Assembly (NCBI GenBank): GCA_000403475.2
Contig: KE159795.1
Coordinates: 1,519,189 to 1,583,188 of the forward strand
Source: Lachnospiraceae bacterium MD308
GTDB lineage: Bacteria; Bacillota; Clostridia; Lachnospirales; Lachnospiraceae
Direction: 5' to 3'
DNA: 64,000 bases
The stretch's first letter is position 1, and the number at the start of each line of letters is the position of its first letter. The notes below the pieces were generated by a model. The model did not search any database, was not told the origin of the DNA, and worked only from the letters and a program-made list of their open reading frames with translations. The translations under genes were made by a program, and so were the position numbers. Shown here in pieces: positions 23,518-32,237 of the stretch.

Positions 23518-24876
23518 TCATAATTTTTCTCCGTTGCTTTGAATGACATCCCGATACCAATACGCAGAATCCTTCAAAATTCTCTCCTGTGTACGGTAAT
23601 CCACATATACCAGCCCGAACCTTTCCGAGTATCCCTTTGCCCATTCAAAATTATCCATCAGCGACCACTGAAAATATCCTCTTAAATCAATTTCTCCCGC
23701 TGCCTTTTTGAGCTCATGCAAATACCTTGCAAGAAAATCTATTCTATTTGGATCATGCACTTTTCCATCTAAAGAAATCACATCATGACAGGAAAGGCCA
23801 TTCTCTGTAATATAAACAGGCTTATGATAACGCTCATATAAGAATTTCGGTCCCCAATACAAGGCTTCTGGCGTCACCGGCCAATCGATTGCCGTCTTTG
23901 GGAAGCCTTGGTAACGTGTCACATCCTCCGGCTTTCCGTCCGCGCCCATTCGAATACACCGTCCGTTATAAATATTCTGTCCGTACACATCAATCGGTTC
24001 TGAAATCAGCCTTAAATCTTCATCGGTAATTCCTGGAAGATACTGTTCATACTGTTTCAATCCTTCTTCCGGGTAATGGCCCAACAACACCGGGTCTGAC
24101 CACCATGGAACATTCCAAGTCCAGTTTCTGTCATCCGGCTGTAAAGAAAACATCATCTGTCTTGCCGCCTCAACGTCCTCTGTTTTATCGGACTCCGGAT
24201 AGCACATACCGCAAGTAGGCGCATATCCAATCACTAAAGTCTGCTTTCCTTATTGCCGCAGCATCTGCACCGCACGCCCATGTGCTTTTAATGCATTATG
24301 GGCCATCTCAAAGGTATCCCTGAGCGGTGATTTTAAGCCCGGCGCATGTTCCCCTGTCAAAAATCCAAGACCGACAAAACACTGCGGCTCATTCAGGGTG
24401 AAATAATGTGTAACCCTGTCGCTAAACCGTTCTGCTGCTAATTTTGCATACTCTCCAAACCACTCCACGATCTGCGGGTTCATCCATCCGCCCCGCTTGT
24501 ATATCTCATAAGGCAATTCCCAGTGGAAAAGCGTAATATACGGCTCTATTTCATTCTTTAAAAGCTCATCAATAAGCCGATCGTAAAATGCAATTCCTCT
24601 TTCATTCACTTTCCCAAAGCCTTCCGGCAGCACTCGTGACCAGTCAATAGAAAACCGATATGCTTTCAGCCCCATTTCTTTCATCAGTTTCACATCTTCC
24701 CGGTATCTGTGATAATGATCACAAGCCGGTTCCCCCGTGTGCCCTTCAAAAACATGCCCCGGTTCCCCGGTATAAACATCCCAGATGTGGGCTCCCTTTC
24801 CTTCGCCCTTTACAGCGCCCTCAATCTGATAAGCACTTGTTGCAGCTCCCCATACAAAATTCTTTGCAAATCCCAT
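23518..24876 (-). pseudogene. Glycoside hydrolase family 1 beta-glucosidase, interrupted by an in-frame stop
   Basis: The two halves are in the same frame and add up to a normal GH1 length (about 453 codons). A TAA at 24252-24250, after HGRAVQMLRQ, splits them; the next residues GKQTLVIGYAP continue the GH1 alignment without a gap. The acid/base Glu (TLNEPQ, near 165) is before the stop and the nucleophile (YITENGLS, near 355) after it, so neither half can be active alone. Ribosome site AGGAGG is upstream. It is the distal gene of the LacI/DUF624/esterase locus. This is either a recent nonsense mutation or a sequencing error. Confidence 0.88.
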
Positions 24877-24946
24877 CACCTAATTTTCCTCCTGATTACT
24901 CTGCTATTTTTTACAGTTTCCATTATTTCACTCAATTTCTTCCTCT

Positions 24947-26077
24947 CTACGCAAGGACAAGCGATATCAGATAAAACGGCGTAGCCTTTTCTGTCTTATC
25001 GTCAAGAATCTCTATCTCGATACGGTGCTCCTTCTTCTCTCCATGATGAAGAACCGGTTCTAAATATAAACAGTCTCCCCAGTCTTCTTCAAAATTCCCA
25101 TCCAAAACACGGATATCCTCCGTATTACCGTCCAGAACCAGCTTCGCCCGCAATGTTGGTTTTTTTATTGTCTTTCTGTACTGGATAGCAATGCAGGAAG
25201 CCGTAACCTCAAACACTATTTTTTCTCCGGCCTGCTTTCCAATCCATCCATTCCTGAACGTATCCAGATGACCTGTTTTCTCCTCTGAATCCGCCCGAAA
25301 TCCCAAAAGCGCCGGTGAGACTTCACGGATCGTCAATCTTTTTGCATGTTCATAGGCATTAGCCGTTACAGGCATGGGCAGTCGCACATTTGGAATTTCT
25401 TCTATCGCTCCCTGTTCTTCCATGTCCGCCCGAACCTGCTCCAAAAAATCAATGATTTCTTCCGCTATCAGCCCATGTCCTTTATCATTCGGATGCAGCC
25501 CGTCCTGCGTCAGTTCTTCTCTCGTATACATGCCTGCCTTCATCTTCTGATACAGAGTATCCTTAATGCTCACATGGGGCACTTGATAATAGTCTCCTAC
25601 AGTATTATGGTGTTCCTGGGCATTTTCACCGGTATCATAGTAGACATTATTCAGAAGAATTACCGCCGGTTCGGACTTCCATGCCAGAATCCTGCGCAGC
25701 AAGCCCTCATATGTCTCCTCAAAAAAATCTTCCGCTTTATCATTTACACTAAAGTCTATCATGACCACATCCGGCTGGTACATCAGCAAATCCTCCCGGA
25801 CTCTGGAAACTCCAAAATGAGAAGAAGTCCCTCCAATGCCTCCATTCACATAATGAAATTCTGCTTTCGGAAATGCCTTTTTCCACCATTCAAATACACG
25901 ATAGGAATATGCCCTCTCATGTACCGTTGCCGAGCAGCCCTGCGTGATCGAACCTCCAAAAAATCCGATTGTCAGTTCCTCTCCCATTTTTGCCCTGTAC
26001 ATGCACATTTTTAATCTTGTATAATCAGCCCTTTCCACCTCATTTTCCACCTTTCTGTCTATAGCTTTCTTTTCCAT
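24947..26077 (-). CDS. SGNH/GDSL hydrolase with C-terminal beta domain, likely glycan deacetylase/esterase
   Basis: 376 residues. SGNH blocks are GFFGGSITQGC (near 40), GGIGGTSSHF (Gly block), DFSVNDKAED (Asn block) and DGLHPNDKGHG (Asp-His, near 193). From about residue 225 a second beta-rich part follows, which may bind carbohydrate or form a jelly roll. No signal peptide, so an intracellular esterase acting on imported oligosaccharides is likely. It starts directly at the stop of the CE2-type gene (0 nt gap) and precedes the GH1 gene, which suggests stepwise breakdown of acetylated plant glycans. Confidence 0.82.
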   Translation of the reverse strand: MEKKAIDRKVENEVERADYTRLKMCMYRAKMGEELTIGFFGGSITQGCSATVHERAYSYRVFEWWKKAFPKAEFHYVNGGIGGTSSHFGVSRVREDLLMYQPDVVMIDFSVNDKAEDFFEETYEGLLRRILAWKSEPAVILLNNVYYDTGENAQEHHNTVGDYYQVPHVSIKDTLYQKMKAGMYTREELTQDGLHPNDKGHGLIAEEIIDFLEQVRADMEEQGAIEEIPNVRLPMPVTANAYEHAKRLTIREVSPALLGFRADSEEKTGHLDTFRNGWIGKQAGEKIVFEVTASCIAIQYRKTIKKPTLRAKLVLDGNTEDIRVLDGNFEEDWGDCLYLEPVLHHGEKKEHRIEIEILDDKTEKATPFYLISLVLA

Positions 26078-27121
26078 CTACGCGTCCGGCAGCTGCAGTT
26101 TTTCAATATACGCCGCCAATTCCTCTGCCATTTCTTCCGCCTCCGGTATCCTTAAGTGACCCGGAGTCCCTCTGCCATTCCGTTTGAAGATATACTGTGT
26201 AATCTTCTCATCTTCCATCTCCTGCACTACCTGGCCGATGGAATTATCCCATGCCCTGTCATGGCAGAGCAGTGTTGTACAGCATACGATACAGGCAAGC
26301 GGGTACTTATCCCTCAGCTTCATAAGAAACGCCTTATAATGACGTCTCCATTTTCCGGCTTTTTCTCCTTCATAATCTTCTTTCATATAATCCTGCGGAT
26401 TGCTGTCATTCTGCCCGAACGCCACAATTACCACCTGTGGGACGTACTCGGAAAAATCCCACTCCATAGCTTCACCCAGGTCGGGATTATAATGAATCTT
26501 ATCCCATGCAGTTTCCATGCCGATGTAATCCGGGGCATGGAACCACCCCGTCCCATCCAGGAGCGCAATACCGCCCTGGGCGATGTCATGTATCTGGGCG
26601 TTAAGTTTCCTGGCCGTCATCCAGGCATAAGAATACCAACTGTTGGAATACTCCCCGTTGTGCTCCGGGTCTTCCTTCCCCGTATATTCTACCGCTTCCG
26701 ACACTTCACCTGCCGACACTGAATCCCCATACACCTCTATCTTTCTTACCGGTTTCTCAGGCATAGAAAGAAGCTTCGCTCCATCTGCAATCTCTGCTCC
26801 CAGGAAGCTGAACTCATGGCAGGCGTCCTGTCTTTTGAAAAACAAGACTTCATGCTCCTGCCCACTCTCTCCTTTCACTTCTATTTCAAACACGGCTGTC
26901 CCATCCTTCGGAAGCGCAAGCACAGACTGCCTGCCGTCCAGGATATAGCCCAGATAATTGTCCCAGTACGCACATTTGTTCTTTACATGGATTTTTAACA
27001 CATTCCCTGTAAACCTCATCCCCACAGAAGTACATGGATATACGAAAACCGGTTCCTCCGGATTGCTCCAGTCAATCCTTCCGGTATAAGACAGCTTCTT
27101 ATTTGTTGGCTTTATCTCCAT
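26078..27121 (-). CDS. Carbohydrate esterase family 2-type acetylxylan esterase
   Basis: 347 residues. The N-terminal beta-sandwich (TGRIDWSNPEEPVFVYPCTSV, near 14-35) followed by an SGNH domain is the CE2 layout. The catalytic Ser is in EVYGDSVSAGE (near 128), the Asn block in VAFGQNDSN and the His in GTPGHLRIPEAEEMA near the C-terminus. No signal peptide, so deacetylation would occur on imported oligosaccharides. It overlaps DUF624 by 10 nt and abuts the next SGNH gene. Confidence 0.82.
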   Translation of the reverse strand: MEIKPTNKKLSYTGRIDWSNPEEPVFVYPCTSVGMRFTGNVLKIHVKNKCAYWDNYLGYILDGRQSVLALPKDGTAVFEIEVKGESGQEHEVLFFKRQDACHEFSFLGAEIADGAKLLSMPEKPVRKIEVYGDSVSAGEVSEAVEYTGKEDPEHNGEYSNSWYSYAWMTARKLNAQIHDIAQGGIALLDGTGWFHAPDYIGMETAWDKIHYNPDLGEAMEWDFSEYVPQVVIVAFGQNDSNPQDYMKEDYEGEKAGKWRRHYKAFLMKLRDKYPLACIVCCTTLLCHDRAWDNSIGQVVQEMEDEKITQYIFKRNGRGTPGHLRIPEAEEMAEELAAYIEKLQLPDA

Positions 27122-27702
27122 CTTTTTTTCTCCTCCTTAATTAATGCCTGAAAAATTGTCGTTAAAAATAAACTATTGATCCACACGGTCAGCGAAAAAC
27201 CTATCACACAGAAAATTGGCATCGCCGCCATCGTGACAAATGCACCGCCTGCAATGCACACTGCCGGGATGCAATTTAGAATCACCATAATAAGAGTCAC
27301 CGGCAGATTTTTGAATGCAAGTAACAAGGCATTCTTCAGCGTATTCCTCAAACTGTTCTGAAATCTTGCCTGCAACGGAAACGCATAACTGACCGTGAAG
27401 CACCACAGCACCAGCAGCACTCCGATTGCAATATTCAACATCTTACTAAGGTTTCTGCCGTACAATATATCAAAAAGAAGTATCCCGCCCGTAACCATGA
27501 ATACAAGCCATAGCTTTGTGCTCTGTCTCCACTCTTCCCTGCATGCTTCAAAATATTCCCTCGCAGCATACCGGCTCTCTCCCCGTATACGCCGAAGGGA
27601 TACCCTGTACATCGCCGTCACTGTCATTCCGAGCGTAATCACAGGCAGTGATGTCATAACGAAAAGGACATTCAATATGATCCAGTCTCCAATATTTCCC
27701 AT
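27112..27702 (-). CDS. DUF624 (YesL-like) membrane protein, probably 5'-truncated
   Basis: About 196 residues with five to six hydrophobic helices; GDWIILNVLFVMTSLPVITLG is the DUF624 start region. Family members normally have some 15-20 more residues in front, ending FFRFMGxxGD. Here the frame begins right at FMGNIGD and the upstream DNA is a terminator hairpin. There is no ribosome site. DUF624 genes normally sit with ABC sugar importers in clostridial glycan loci; none is present. I think a deletion fused the end of the LacI gene region to the middle of this gene's start. Confidence 0.65.
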   Translation of the reverse strand: MGNIGDWIILNVLFVMTSLPVITLGMTVTAMYRVSLRRIRGESRYAAREYFEACREEWRQSTKLWLVFMVTGGILLFDILYGRNLSKMLNIAIGVLLVLWCFTVSYAFPLQARFQNSLRNTLKNALLLAFKNLPVTLIMVILNCIPAVCIAGGAFVTMAAMPIFCVIGFSLTVWINSLFLTTIFQALIKEEKKRWR

Positions 27703-27706
27703 AAAC

Positions 27707-27749
27707 AAAAAAAGTTCATTGGAATGTTACGATTCCAATGAACTTTTTT
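27707..27749 (-). terminator. Strong terminator of the LacI gene
   Basis: AAAAAAGTTCATTGGAAT pairs perfectly with ATTCCAATGAACTTTTTT around a 6-nt loop. It ends within 5 nt of the first ATG of DUF624, which should block transcription into that locus. Confidence 0.88.
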
Positions 27750-27791
27750 GACACTCTTTCTTAATTGGAGAACGAATCTCCCTGTTATTTA

Positions 27792-28820
27792 TTACATACC
27801 CCTGCGGTCTTTTACTGTCTTCTTCTCCACAATATTCCCTGTAACAATCTGAATTCCTGTAACATACTCCTTTTGCTTTATCTTATTAATCAGGGATTTT
27901 ACGCAAATCTCCGACATTCTGCCCATATCAACACTGTAAGAAGTAATCCTGTCCGAATCCATCCCCATGCCTGCCGGAAGGAAGTCATCAAATCCTACCA
28001 CCGATATATCATCCGGCACATGGCATCCCATTTCTTCCAAATTCTGAATTAAAGTATATGCCGTAAAGTCACAATTGCAAACATAGGCATCCAGTTCCGG
28101 TTTTCCTATCAAAATCCTATCATAAGATTCCCCCCGTTCATTTCGATCTGATATCTCCCATTTCTCCTGAAATTCTATATTCCCTTCCCTCAGTGCTTTT
28201 CTATACCCCCAGAACCGATCTGTAATACTGTTGGTGGCATCAACATTTCCAACGAATCCTATTTTTTTATGGCCGCGCCTGATCAGATAGTTTGTAAGTA
28301 AATAGGTCCCGTAATACCCATCTGAAATCACTGTGTCCAACGTAACAGACGGCATATATGTGTCGAGAAAGAAAACCGGCAGTTTTGTCTGACTGACCAT
28401 TTTACATATATATCTTTCATCCATCTGCCCTAAAAATATCAGCCCATCGACCTTCCCATCCTGCATAACCTTTGGAATACAGCCGAACTGTTCGTCTTCT
28501 TTTGTAAGAAGCTCCAGAATACCATAGTATCTATTATCATATAAGGCCCGGACCACTTTTTCATACAACTGTCCATAAAATGATACAGAATATCCATAAT
28601 AATGTTCGGGTACAACCACTCCTATATTCCCCGTTTCCGTCACTGCCGCCTTGCCGGCACCCGAAGAATTAGGTATATACCCCATCCTATCCGCAACCTG
28701 TTTTATTCTTACCCTAAGTTCATCACTAACCCCTGGCTTTCCTGATAATGCTTTAGATACTGCGACATTACTCACTCCAACTCTTTCCGCAATATCTGCC
28801 AATGTTACGTCTTTAGCCAT
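27792..28820 (-). CDS. LacI-family transcriptional regulator
   Basis: 342 residues. The N-terminal LacI helix-turn-helix is standard (VTLADIAERVGVSNVAVSKALSGKPGVS, 5-32) with the hinge helix following. The periplasmic-binding-like domain has VDGLIFLG and GHKKIGFVGN. It presumably controls the esterase/GH1 locus in response to a sugar. An inverted repeat over its own promoter suggests autoregulation. It is the head gene of a locus that is now cut off by its own terminator. Confidence 0.92.
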   Translation of the reverse strand: MAKDVTLADIAERVGVSNVAVSKALSGKPGVSDELRVRIKQVADRMGYIPNSSGAGKAAVTETGNIGVVVPEHYYGYSVSFYGQLYEKVVRALYDNRYYGILELLTKEDEQFGCIPKVMQDGKVDGLIFLGQMDERYICKMVSQTKLPVFFLDTYMPSVTLDTVISDGYYGTYLLTNYLIRRGHKKIGFVGNVDATNSITDRFWGYRKALREGNIEFQEKWEISDRNERGESYDRILIGKPELDAYVCNCDFTAYTLIQNLEEMGCHVPDDISVVGFDDFLPAGMGMDSDRITSYSVDMGRMSEICVKSLINKIKQKEYVTGIQIVTGNIVEKKTVKDRRGM

Positions 28821-28851
28821 TTATATCCTCCGTCTTTTTAAGTATAATTCC

Positions 28852-28877
28852 GTTAATTTAATTGCACTTTAATTAAC
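28852..28877. promoter_or_regulatory. Probable LacI operator
   Basis: GTTAATTTAA and TTTAATTAAC form a near-perfect inverted repeat with a 6-nt centre, 32 nt upstream of the LacI start codon. Confidence 0.5.
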
Positions 28878-29089
28878 TTTAAATATAACAAAATTTTGTA
28901 ATAATGTAAATCAATATTTTTAGCATCTTTTTTCTTGGTTTTGTCGTGTCCCCGTTTTGGGTTCTGTTATTGTGATTGGACACATATCCAATTCCTCATA
29001 TAAAGACTCTCGTTTATTATTTATCCCTCTTCCTTATGTCCTATCTACATGGCACTAGCGCTATAAATTTATTACACCAATAAGGAAAG

Positions 29090-29466
29090 CTATCTGCATT
29101 CCCCTAACTTCTCCAATATCTCCATAACATCCGGCTACGTTGGCGTGAATTTGATACCACGCTTCAACATGCCCATAACTTTTCTCGCTTTCTGCTGAAT
29201 TTCTCTGACAGTATGCTCACTTGTCAACATCAGATGATTTCCGGCAATTGTGTATTCACGTTCTATGGGTTTCCCAGCTTTTTCTCCATAATCCGCCTGT
29301 ATTTATCGATACGGCTGGACAACGGTATCACCCAGTATATCCCTGTACTCGAATCTTCAAAGCAGTAATAATGCGGTCTGTTTCCCGCCTTATTTCCTTT
29401 GAGATACGGATCTGGCATATCTTCAAAAAATTTATCCTTGATAATGTAAAAGCCTGTTTTCTTCAT
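29090..29466 (-). pseudogene. Type III toxin (ToxN/AbiQ superfamily, CptN-like), broken
   Basis: The intact N-terminal 60 residues contain YIIKDKFFEDMPDPYLKGNK, NRPHYYCFED and YWVIPLSSRIDKY, which I recognise as the start of ToxN/AbiQ-type endoribonucleases. The frame ends after MEKKLGNP. In another frame the typical C-terminal part follows (REYTIAGNHLMLTSEHTVREI, KARKVMGMLKRGIKFTPT), then an internal TAG and a few more codons. So there is an internal deletion with frameshift plus a nonsense codon. The upstream promoter, repeats and terminator of the RNA antitoxin are still present. Confidence 0.75.
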
Positions 29467-29485
29467 TTACCTGTCCTCATTACGA

Positions 29486-29514
29486 AAAAGTCCCTCGCTT
29501 TACGGCGAAGGACT
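29486..29514 (-). terminator. Terminator between RNA antitoxin repeats and toxin
   Basis: AGTCC-TTCGC pairs with GCGA-GGGACT and TTTTT follows on the minus strand. Type III loci place such a leaky terminator between the repeats and the toxin gene to set their ratio. Confidence 0.75.
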
Positions 29515-29625
29515 ATACTTTCAACCCAACCATTTATATACCGCATATCGGTCAGCGGTCAGCGGTAAACTTTCAACCCGACCATTTATATACCACATAT
29601 CGGTCAGTGGTAAACTTTCTTTGTA
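29515..29625 (-). ncRNA. Type III antitoxin RNA, two 45-nt repeats
   Basis: Two tandem units run from 29614 to 29518. They share AAAGTTTACC, CTGACCGATATG and GGTATATAAATGGT blocks. The one nearer the toxin has a 7-nt internal duplication (CTGACCG twice), making it 52 nt. Two repeats of about 45 nt is the size class described for CptIN-type loci. The RNA should still be made although its toxin gene is broken. Confidence 0.72.
29518..29614 (-). repeat. Two tandem antitoxin repeats (45 and 52 nt)
   Basis: Units 29570-29614 and 29518-29569 differ by a few substitutions and the 7-nt duplication CGGTCAG (plus strand). Confidence 0.88.
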
Positions 29626-29630
29626 CCTGC

Positions 29631-29659
29631 ATTCTAGCAAGCAAAAACAGAAAAGTCAA
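29631..29659 (-). promoter_or_regulatory. Promoter of the type III antitoxin RNA
   Basis: TTGACT, 17 nt, TAGAAT on the minus strand, directly ahead of the first repeat. Confidence 0.75.
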
Positions 29660-29780
29660 TGGGACTTTCCATTAAAATTATATGCTAAAAACCACTAATA
29701 TATACTTATCCGCCAGCAAAGCGATTACCGTCTTTTATTACTTGCTGTATTCATACCTTGAGAAATGTCTATTTATATTA

Positions 29781-29853
29781 AATACACGCCCACTTTTATT
29801 TCAATTACATCATTTATTCTGACTTACTGATTTTCTGTTGCCAAAATGTTGCC
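29781..29853. repeat. 73-bp direct repeat, copy A
   Basis: About 90 percent identical to 30618-30690. Both contain CAATTACATCATTTATTCT and end CTGTTGCCAAAATGTTGCC. Together they flank the YoeB/RelB pair. Confidence 0.85.
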
Positions 29854-29857
29854 GCCT

Positions 29858-30124
29858 TCACTTATCTCTATAATGGGAACCACATTGGACAATCTTTATC
29901 GTATTATCCTCTATACGATAAACAATACGATTCGCATCATCTATCCTTCTGCTCCAATAAGCTGCTAAATCACCACTTAACCTTTCCGGCTTACCTATTC
30001 CATCATATCCGTTCCGATCAATATCCTTCAATAACTGAAGAATACGCCTTAACGTTTTCTTATCTTGCTTCATCCAGTATTCAAAATCTTCCCATGCCGC
30101 ATCTGACCATGACTTAATCATCAA
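29858..30124 (-). CDS. Txe/YoeB-family mRNA interferase toxin
   Basis: 88 residues of the RelE fold; YoeB cleaves mRNA on the ribosome. Family blocks are SDAAWEDFEYWMKQDKK, GIGKPERLSGDLAAYWSRRI (with the catalytic Glu and Arg) and RIVYRIEDNTIKIVQCGSHY, whose C-terminal His-Tyr are catalytic in YoeB. All key residues are present, so it looks active. It overlaps its antitoxin gene by 11 nt and lies between 73-bp direct repeats. Confidence 0.93.
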   Translation of the reverse strand: MMIKSWSDAAWEDFEYWMKQDKKTLRRILQLLKDIDRNGYDGIGKPERLSGDLAAYWSRRIDDANRIVYRIEDNTIKIVQCGSHYRDK

Positions 30125-30365
30125 AATCTACCTCATGTACTGTGCCGCCTGTAGCTTCCATCTGTGCTACCGACTCTTTTAGCCTGGTCATATTTTCCTG
30201 CGAATAAAAAGGATCTACAGCCACCTCAAAAGGTATTCGCTTTTCACGCCCAAGTTTTTTGAGATAAATATTAATTGCCGTAGACAAAGACATGCCAATA
30301 TCGGCACATGCCTGCTCTGCCATTTTTTTTACATCATCCTCTACACGCAAACTAATTTGAGCCAT
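30114..30365 (-). CDS. RelB/DinJ-type antitoxin
   Basis: 83 residues: an N-terminal ribbon-helix-helix (AQISLRVEDDVKKMAEQACADIGMSLS) that would bind the operator, and a C-terminal acidic tail (GTVHEVDFDD) that would wrap the YoeB-type toxin. Upstream, a TACTAGTA palindrome near 30393 and a TATAAT box form a likely autoregulated promoter. Its gene is first in the operon, as usual. Confidence 0.9.
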   Translation of the reverse strand: MAQISLRVEDDVKKMAEQACADIGMSLSTAINIYLKKLGREKRIPFEVAVDPFYSQENMTRLKESVAQMEATGGTVHEVDFDD

Positions 30366-31286
30366 TACATCACCTCTTTCTTAATAGTGGTACTAGTATA
30401 TTCCATATTATAGCATTTGTAAAGCATTTTGCTATAATAAATACCCATTTCTATTGGCAACAATTTACTGCCTCAATTTTTCTGAAATTATAGATTGCAA
30501 ATATAGCAGGCAATCTCATGGACTACCTGCCATATAAAATAAATAATATACTTTTGTACTATTCGAACTCGGCGTGTCCTTTGTTGTCGCTAACTATATT
30601 TGTTCAAGTTTTATGCAAATACACGCCCTTTTTTACTTCAATTACATCATTTATTCTAGATTACTAATTTTCTGTTGCCAAAATGTTGCCAGTGTCTAAA
30701 CAAATTTGCTTGAAACCCGCATAAATACTAGGTTCTTAAAGCCCATTTCATCACTCAAACTCGCAAAATTCTGTTTAATAGTGCATGTTACTTCCCATCT
30801 TACCATACATTTTAGTATTAAATATTTCTATATTTTTTCTATTCTATCTCGTTTCAAGAACTTTTAGTACCAAAACAGTACCAGCAGCTATTTTCTTTAC
30901 TCATGATAGTCCCAGTGGTTTGCAAGTATCCCTAACCGGATAAAATAATTTAATGAAACCTTGCAATACCCTAAGAAAAATATAACTCTGATTTCGAGAT
31001 TCTGCTAGATATTCTGCTCACATTTCCACATCTTTCATGACAATTACTGTTTGAACTTGTAAGAATTCCTTACAAGTTCAGCTTTTATCATTCTTCGAAT
31101 GTTAGTCATCTTGCTCCTCATCATTAAACATATCCCTATATACACATACCTTAAAAGTAATCATCTCCAGATACAAATAATAGTGTCTTCTGCAAACCTT
31201 CTTAAACAGCCTCAGCATCCGTTCCGTTCCACAATTTCTTTTTCAAAGACAACCCGGGGTTGCTTCCCCTTCAAATTGTCACATTG
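30366..31286. other. 920 bp without genes; scars of integration
   Basis: Holds the promoter of the YoeB operon at its left end, then the second 73-bp repeat (30618-30690) and a GTACC-AAAACA-GTACC element near 30871-30886 resembling the ends of other small insertions. The rest is AT-rich with stops in all frames. I see no gene and no RNA I can name. Confidence 0.6.
30618..30690. repeat. 73-bp direct repeat, copy B
   Basis: Second copy of the element at 29781-29853, same orientation, 837 bp apart. Confidence 0.85.
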
Positions 31287-32057
31287 TTATCTTCCACTCT
31301 TACCTCGGCTTTTCCAATAAGCAGAATTATTAGGATTCATTTGATTTGACCTATTATTTGCCATAGCTTTTGAAGATGAATTATTTGGATTCTTCTGATT
31401 TGCGTGTGCATCCATCTGATTTTTGGTGTGCGTGTTTCCAGATACTTTACTCATTTTTTGTCCTCCTGTTTCATTGAATACAGTATTTACCACCTCTAAA
31501 TACAAATGAAATGAATCTGTTTCCGGGTGTTTATTCTTATGCATTAAATACAACTCCGAAACCCTCTTCATTGCAGAATGCTGCCGAATATACCTTTCTT
31601 GCATTTCAGTATTATATAGATGTGCAACCTCTCGTAATTGGTAATTATTCCTATTTCTTACCAATCGACAATACTCTCCATTCTTATTCTTTACTAAGAT
31701 GCCAAGATCCAGACTAAATGAACCATCTGCTCTTTCAAGTGTAATTACTGATGTTGAGTTACGTGCATAATAATAATCTTCATCAGTAATTTCATCTAAA
31801 TTTGATCTTACACGATCCTTCAGCCCCTGAAGATTATCCCGTACTTCCTGCGGCACCTTAATAAAACAGAGATTGTAATCCAAATCAAAATGACCGTTTT
31901 CGTCAACCGTTACAAGATTTCTCTTTACACTGCCGACAACCATAATTAAAGATTTCAAGCCATACTTTTCCTCAAGGCGTTCCTTAAGTTCTTCAAGAAT
32001 ATCCTCTATTTCAGCCCTAGGAACGGAAAGCTTGTCTGATGCAATATATCTACACAT
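31287..32057 (-). CDS. Nucleotidyltransferase-fold protein of unknown role
   Basis: 256 residues. The pol-beta-type signature is visible: VGSVKRNLVTVDENGHFDLD (G-S then D-x-D near residues 48-66) and a third acidic strand SFSLDLGILV (near 118). This is the metal-binding core of nucleotidyltransferases such as minimal NTases and CD-NTase relatives. The C-terminal 50 residues are Asn/Ser-rich with a repeated NQMNPNNS-like unit and look disordered. I start at ATG 32057 (AAGGAG 6 nt upstream). It lies next to defence genes but no effector for a signal nucleotide is adjacent, so the function is open. Confidence 0.65.
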   Translation of the reverse strand: MCRYIASDKLSVPRAEIEDILEELKERLEEKYGLKSLIMVVGSVKRNLVTVDENGHFDLDYNLCFIKVPQEVRDNLQGLKDRVRSNLDEITDEDYYYARNSTSVITLERADGSFSLDLGILVKNKNGEYCRLVRNRNNYQLREVAHLYNTEMQERYIRQHSAMKRVSELYLMHKNKHPETDSFHLYLEVVNTVFNETGGQKMSKVSGNTHTKNQMDAHANQKNPNNSSSKAMANNRSNQMNPNNSAYWKSRGKSGR

Positions 32058-32157
32058 ACTTTCTCCTTTCCTGCCCAAGCCTCCATTTAGCTGTGTACCG
32101 CTAAATCGTTATAGATTACTCCAACTGCAGATTTTTGTCAAGCTATTTTTGCTAATC

Positions 32158-32230
32158 TTTACACATAGTCTTTACACATATTTACACATAGTCTTTACAC
32201 ATAAATCTTTACACATAATCTTTATACACA
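32158..32230 (+). repeat. Five TTTACACATA decamers plus one variant
   Basis: Perfect copies start at 32158, 32171, 32181, 32194 and 32208. The sixth, TTTATACACA at 32221, contains TTATACACA, which fits the DnaA-box consensus. Spacing is 10-14 nt. The array lies between the NTase-like gene and the 3' end of the arsC-like gene. Confidence 0.85.
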
Positions 32231-32237
32231 TATTTTT

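Noticed and set aside
29518-29614. Two repeats as CRISPR
   Set aside because: They are directly abutting without spacers and sit before a ToxN-like gene; type III antitoxin fits better.
30560-30600. Possible tRNA 3' end (TTCGAACTCG)
   Set aside because: No acceptor or anticodon stem can be built around it; at most a piece of an old attachment site.
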